From Bradyrhizobium tropiciagri (GTDB taxonomy: Bacteria > Pseudomonadota > Alphaproteobacteria > Rhizobiales > Xanthobacteraceae), in NCBI RefSeq assembly GCF_018130545.1, contig NZ_JAFCKF010000010.1, positions 186,001 through 250,000 of the forward strand: 64,000 nucleotides of DNA. The letters are read 5' to 3'. The position numbers were made by a program, and so were the translations under genes. How positions within the stretch are numbered: the first letter of the stretch is position 1; the number at the start of each line of letters is the position of its first letter. Under the pieces are notes generated by a model that saw only the letters and a list, made by a program, of their open reading frames with translations, was not told the DNA's origin and searched no databases. Positions 60,960 to 64,000 of this stretch are shown here, one piece after another.

Positions 60960-62651
60960 CTATGTCATCATCATCACCAGCACCATGCCCCAGATCGTCA
61001 GCAGCGTGTTACCGACCGCGTAGGTGACGGTATAGCCAAGGCCGGGGATCTGACTCTTCGCGCGGTCATTGATCATACCCAGCGAAGCGGTCGTGGTCCG
61101 TGCGCCCGAGCAGCATCCAAGCAGGATCGCATCGTGGAAGCGGAACACGTATTTGCCGACGAACATCGCCAGGATCAGCGGCACGGTGGTCACCACGACG
61201 CCCCACAGGAACAGGCTGAAGCCGAGCTTTTGCAGACCTGCGACAAATCCCGGGCCTGAGGAGATGCCGACGATGGCGATGAAGACGTTCAGGCCGACCG
61301 AATTCATGAACCACACGGTGGGTGACGGGATGCGGCCGAAGGTCGGATGCACGGATCGGAGCCAGCCAAAGAACAGACCGGAGATCAGCGCGCCACCTGA
61401 GGTTGACAACGTGAGCGGCACGCTTCCGATCTTGTAAACGAAAGCGCCGACAAGGGCGCCGATCGCAATGGCCGCCCCGATGAAGGCGACGTCGGAAACG
61501 TCGGTCGCACGATCCGGCCGGCCCAGCAATTTCGTCGCGGCGGCAACATCAGGCGTGCGGCCCACCAGCGTAAGAATGTCGCCCCGGTTGATCTTGGTAT
61601 TCGGCAGGATCGGAATCTCGACCGCAATCGCACCGCGGGCAATCTTGCGCAGGAATACACCGCGCGCGCCTGGTTCTTTCGCCAGCTCCTCCAAGGTCTT
61701 GCCGTCGACATCCTTGCTGGTCACGTAAACGTCGACGCCCTCGATCGGGACCGCCAGCAGCTCGCGATCGTCGACCTCTTCGGCCTGCTCACCGATCAGC
61801 TGCACGAGCACATCGCGACGGCCTGCAACGGCGACGACATCGCCGGCATGGATCACAGTGTCCGAAGTCGCCTCCACGATCTTCCCGCCTTGCCGGAGCC
61901 GGAGGACAAAGATGCGATGATCGGGAAGCAGCGCCTCGGCCTGCCCGACCGTCTTGCCGGCGACGGGCCCACGCTCGTGAACGCGATAGGCGCGCACATC
62001 GAACTGGTGCCAGGCCGTCCCCGGGCCACCCAGCTGCTTCTTGCCGCCATGCTCTTCCTCATACTTCCTGCACGCCGTCTCAAGATCGATCCCGAGCAGC
62101 GCCGGTCCGACGAGGGCCAGGACGATCGCCGACCCAACCGTGCCGAAAATATAGGTCACCGCATAGGCGACCGGCATGGCATCGAGCAGCTTCTTGGCTT
62201 CGTCTGCGGGCAGACCGAGGCGGTTGATGGCGTCGGTTGCAAGCCCCATCGATGCGGAGATCGTCTGCGAGCCGGCATAGAGCCCGATGGCCGATCCGAC
62301 GTCATAGCCGGCGATCTTCGCGCCGAGATAGGCAGACAGCAGGCAGAAGACGCAGACCACGGCTGCGAAGATCGCCTGCGGGACGCCATCCTGCGCGATG
62401 CCGCGCACGAATTGCGGTCCGACGCCATAACCGATGGCGAACAGGAACATCAGAAAGAAGAACGGCTTCAGCGGACCTGAAATGGTGATTCCGATCTGGC
62501 CGATGATAACAGCGGCGATCAGCGTCGCGGTGACCGCGCCGAGGCCGAGACCCTTGTAGGTGAAGGATCCGAAATAGTAGCCGAGCGCCAGCGAGAGGAA
62601 GATCGCGATTTCGGGATAGGTGCGGAGCGTCTGGAAGAGCCAATCGATCAT
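60960..62651 (-). CDS. aspT: AspT/YidE/YbjL-family exchanger, first copy (563 aa)
   Basis: Same architecture as its neighbour: N-terminal helices, two central RCK_C domains ([70 protein letters not shown]), and C-terminal helices with [39 protein letters not shown]. In the known cycle, aspartate-in/alanine-out exchange coupled to intracellular decarboxylation builds proton-motive force. Promoter carries a FixK/FNR-type box at 62763-62776. Confidence 0.92.
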   Translation of the reverse strand: MIDWLFQTLRTYPEIAIFLSLALGYYFGSFTYKGLGLGAVTATLIAAVIIGQIGITISGPLKPFFFLMFLFAIGYGVGPQFVRGIAQDGVPQAIFAAVVCVFCLLSAYLGAKIAGYDVGSAIGLYAGSQTISASMGLATDAINRLGLPADEAKKLLDAMPVAYAVTYIFGTVGSAIVLALVGPALLGIDLETACRKYEEEHGGKKQLGGPGTAWHQFDVRAYRVHERGPVAGKTVGQAEALLPDHRIFVLRLRQGGKIVEATSDTVIHAGDVVAVAGRRDVLVQLIGEQAEEVDDRELLAVPIEGVDVYVTSKDVDGKTLEELAKEPGARGVFLRKIARGAIAVEIPILPNTKINRGDILTLVGRTPDVAAATKLLGRPDRATDVSDVAFIGAAIAIGALVGAFVYKIGSVPLTLSTSGGALISGLFFGWLRSVHPTFGRIPSPTVWFMNSVGLNVFIAIVGISSGPGFVAGLQKLGFSLFLWGVVVTTVPLILAMFVGKYVFRFHDAILLGCCSGARTTTASLGMINDRAKSQIPGLGYTVTYAVGNTLLTIWGMVLVMMMT

Positions 62652-62762
62652 GATGTCACCCGTTCATGCTGTCCCGGAGTCTCGGCACACGCCCACCTCT
62701 CACGCAGGGTGAACCAAGCAATTGCGTCGATGGACATCAGGCGGCCGTTGGCGAAACGAATG

Positions 62763-62776
62763 TTGATCTATGTCAA
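62763..62776 (-). promoter_or_regulatory. FixK/FNR-type box for the exchanger operon
   Basis: TTGATCTATGTCAA, fitting TTGA-N6-TCAA. Centre at 62769.5; if activating at -41.5 the transcript would begin near 62728, giving a leader of about 77 nt. Confidence 0.65.
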
Positions 62777-62891
62777 TCGCAACGGCGATTGCCTCGTCGC
62801 TTCATCGTCTTGTCGACAACGCGCGCGAATTCGCATGCTGCATCGTGACACAGCGCTCCGTCGGCGTGGCAACGTCGCCCGCGCCCGACCG

Positions 62892-62905
62892 TTGACATAG
62901 ATCAA
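62892..62905 (+). promoter_or_regulatory. FixK/FNR-type box for asdA
   Basis: TTGACATAGATCAA, the exact reverse complement of the box at 62763-62776. Centre 62898.5 predicts a start near 62940, about 65 nt before ATG 63005. Confidence 0.65.
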
Positions 62906-63004
62906 GGGCCGTCACCGGCTGCCGATCATGCTGCGCGCGATTGCGCAGGCGAGAGCGCCTGTCGCTTCCATTCCAACAGCTTGCATCGCCCCGGGAGTGT
63001 CAAA

Positions 63005-64000
63005 ATGGCCGATCTTCTGACCTTAAAGAAATTCGAGGCGCTGAGCCCCTTCGAGATCAAGGACGAGCTGATCAACCTCGCGAAGAGCAATTCGAAGCGC
63101 AGTCAGATGCCCTTCCTGAACGCCGGGCGGGGCAATCCGAACTGGGTCGCCACGGCGCCGCGCGAAGGCTTCTTCCTGCTGGGTCAGTTCGCCATCACCG
63201 AGAGCAAGCGGGTGATGGAGCACCCCGCCGGCATCGGCGGCATGCCTCAGGCAAACGGCATCGCCGGACGGTTCGAGGCCTGGCTCAAACAGCATAAGGA
63301 CATGCCCGGCGCGAGCTTCCTGACCGAGATGCTGCCCTTTACGGTCAAAAAATTCGGCTTCGATCCCGACGCCTTCGTTCACGAACTGGTCGATTCGATC
63401 ATCGGCGACAACTACCCGGTGCCGGACCGCATGCTGGTGCACAACGAGAAGATCGTGCACGAATACCTGATGTGGGCCGTCTGCGGCGAGCCCCGGCCGG
63501 CCGGAAAATTCGACATCTATGCGGTCGAGGGCGGCACGGCCGCGATGTGCTACCTGTTCAAGTCGCTGAAGGCCAATCGGCTGCTGATGCCCGGCGATAC
63601 CATTGCGCTGGCGACGCCGATTTTCACGCCCTACATCGAGATGACGCACCTTGAAGACTACGACCTGAAGGTCGTTCAGATCAGGGCGCCGCAGGAAAAC
63701 AAATTCCAGTTCACCGACGAGGAAATCAAGAAGCTGGAGGACCCGAAGATCAAGGCGTTCTTCGTCGTCAATCCGTCCAATCCGCCGGGGATGGCGTTGA
63801 GCAAGGAGACGGTGGCCAAGCTGGCCAATCTGGTCAAGACCAAGCGTCCCGACCTGATGATCCTCACCGACGACGTCTACGGAACCTTCGTGCACAACTT
63901 CCGTTCGCTGCTCGGCGAGCTGCCGCACAACACCATCGGCGTCTACTCTTATTCGAAGTATTTCGGCTGCACGGGATGGCGGCTCGGCGCGATTGCGATC
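63005..64000 (+). CDS. asdA: Aspartate 4-decarboxylase, bifunctional with aminotransferase, 3' truncated
   Basis: PLP fold-type I enzyme converting aspartate to alanine and CO2, with side aminotransferase activity. The first 332 residues are present. FLNAGRGNPNWVATAPREGFFLLGQFAITESKR and FFVVNPSNPPGMALSKETVAKL are diagnostic of AsdA, and the PLP Lys is K318 in YSYSKYFGCTGWRLG. GGGAG precedes ATG 63005. The reading frame is still open at base 64000. Paired divergently with two AspT-type exchangers, as expected for an electrogenic decarboxylation cycle. Confidence 0.93.
   Translation, partial: MADLLTLKKFEALSPFEIKDELINLAKSNSKRSQMPFLNAGRGNPNWVATAPREGFFLLGQFAITESKRVMEHPAGIGGMPQANGIAGRFEAWLKQHKDMPGASFLTEMLPFTVKKFGFDPDAFVHELVDSIIGDNYPVPDRMLVHNEKIVHEYLMWAVCGEPRPAGKFDIYAVEGGTAAMCYLFKSLKANRLLMPGDTIALATPIFTPYIEMTHLEDYDLKVVQIRAPQENKFQFTDEEIKKLEDPKIKAFFVVNPSNPPGMALSKETVAKLANLVKTKRPDLMILTDDVYGTFVHNFRSLLGELPHNTIGVYSYSKYFGCTGWRLGAIAI

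Larger units (their letters stand above)
62652..63004. promoter_or_regulatory. Divergent promoter region between the exchangers and asdA
   Basis: 353 bp, no gene. Two FixK/FNR-type boxes, one oriented to each gene, are its main features. Confidence 0.6.

Overview
The window looks like a chromosomal segment from an alphaproteobacterium of the Bradyrhizobium / Rhodopseudomonas group. The reasons are high GC throughout, large numbers of acyl-CoA enzymes and orphan branched-chain-amino-acid-type (Liv/HAAT) solute-binding proteins, FixK/FNR-type boxes, and a gcl-hyi-glxR glyoxylate block. Genus is an inference; no rRNA or complete tRNA gene is present to confirm it. Both ends cut through genes.

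Layout. (1) 1-13.6 kb: acyl-CoA catabolism. Two acyl-CoA synthetases, a thiolase-like protein with a DUF35 Zn-ribbon/OB partner, both subunits of a biotin-dependent acyl-CoA carboxylase, three crotonase-fold enzymes, a short-chain dehydrogenase, a Liv-type binding protein and a DUF2000 protein. Two nearly identical 20-bp perfect-arm palindromes sit in front of the two transcription blocks and suggest one repressor controls both. (2) 14.1-23.4 kb: a seven-gene minus-strand operon (DszA/NtaA-like monooxygenase, LivG, LivH, LivM, binding protein, LivF, SfnG-like dimethylsulfone monooxygenase) divergent from a DszC/SfnB-like flavoprotein. It appears to be an organosulfur uptake and desulfurisation unit using a Liv-type transporter. 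(3) 24.0-32.1 kb: a seven-gene minus-strand operon (RidA, MFS, YcsI-like hydro-lyase, gamma-glutamyltransferase, diaminopropionate ammonia-lyase, M20 peptidase homologue, RidA) divergent from an Lrp/AsnC regulator, probably for catabolism of an unusual amino acid. (4) 32.3-43.5 kb: the glycerate pathway: gcl, hyi and tartronate semialdehyde reductase, an IclR regulator, then a CBS protein, a ketopantoate-reductase-like enzyme, an FAH-family hydrolase, an OxlT-like transporter, glycerate kinase and pyruvate kinase. (5) 43.6-51.1 kb: a minus-strand operon with a HicB-like protein, a Rieske oxygenase, its reductase, a binding protein, a class III CoA-transferase and a second thiolase/DUF35 pair, divergent from a MarR regulator. 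(6) 51.2-58.8 kb: a FadR-type GntR regulator, a crotonase, a 744-residue double acyl-CoA dehydrogenase and a CoA-transferase, divergent from another acyl-CoA dehydrogenase and binding protein. (7) 59.2-64 kb: tandem AspT-family exchangers divergent from aspartate 4-decarboxylase, with one FixK/FNR-type box facing each direction.

Three copies of a 90-bp intergenic repeat (13.89, 23.61 and 58.91 kb, same orientation, no indels) punctuate the window; the first two flank block 2 exactly. The third lies beside a tRNA-3'-end-like fragment. No CRISPR array, insertion sequence or complete RNA gene was found.
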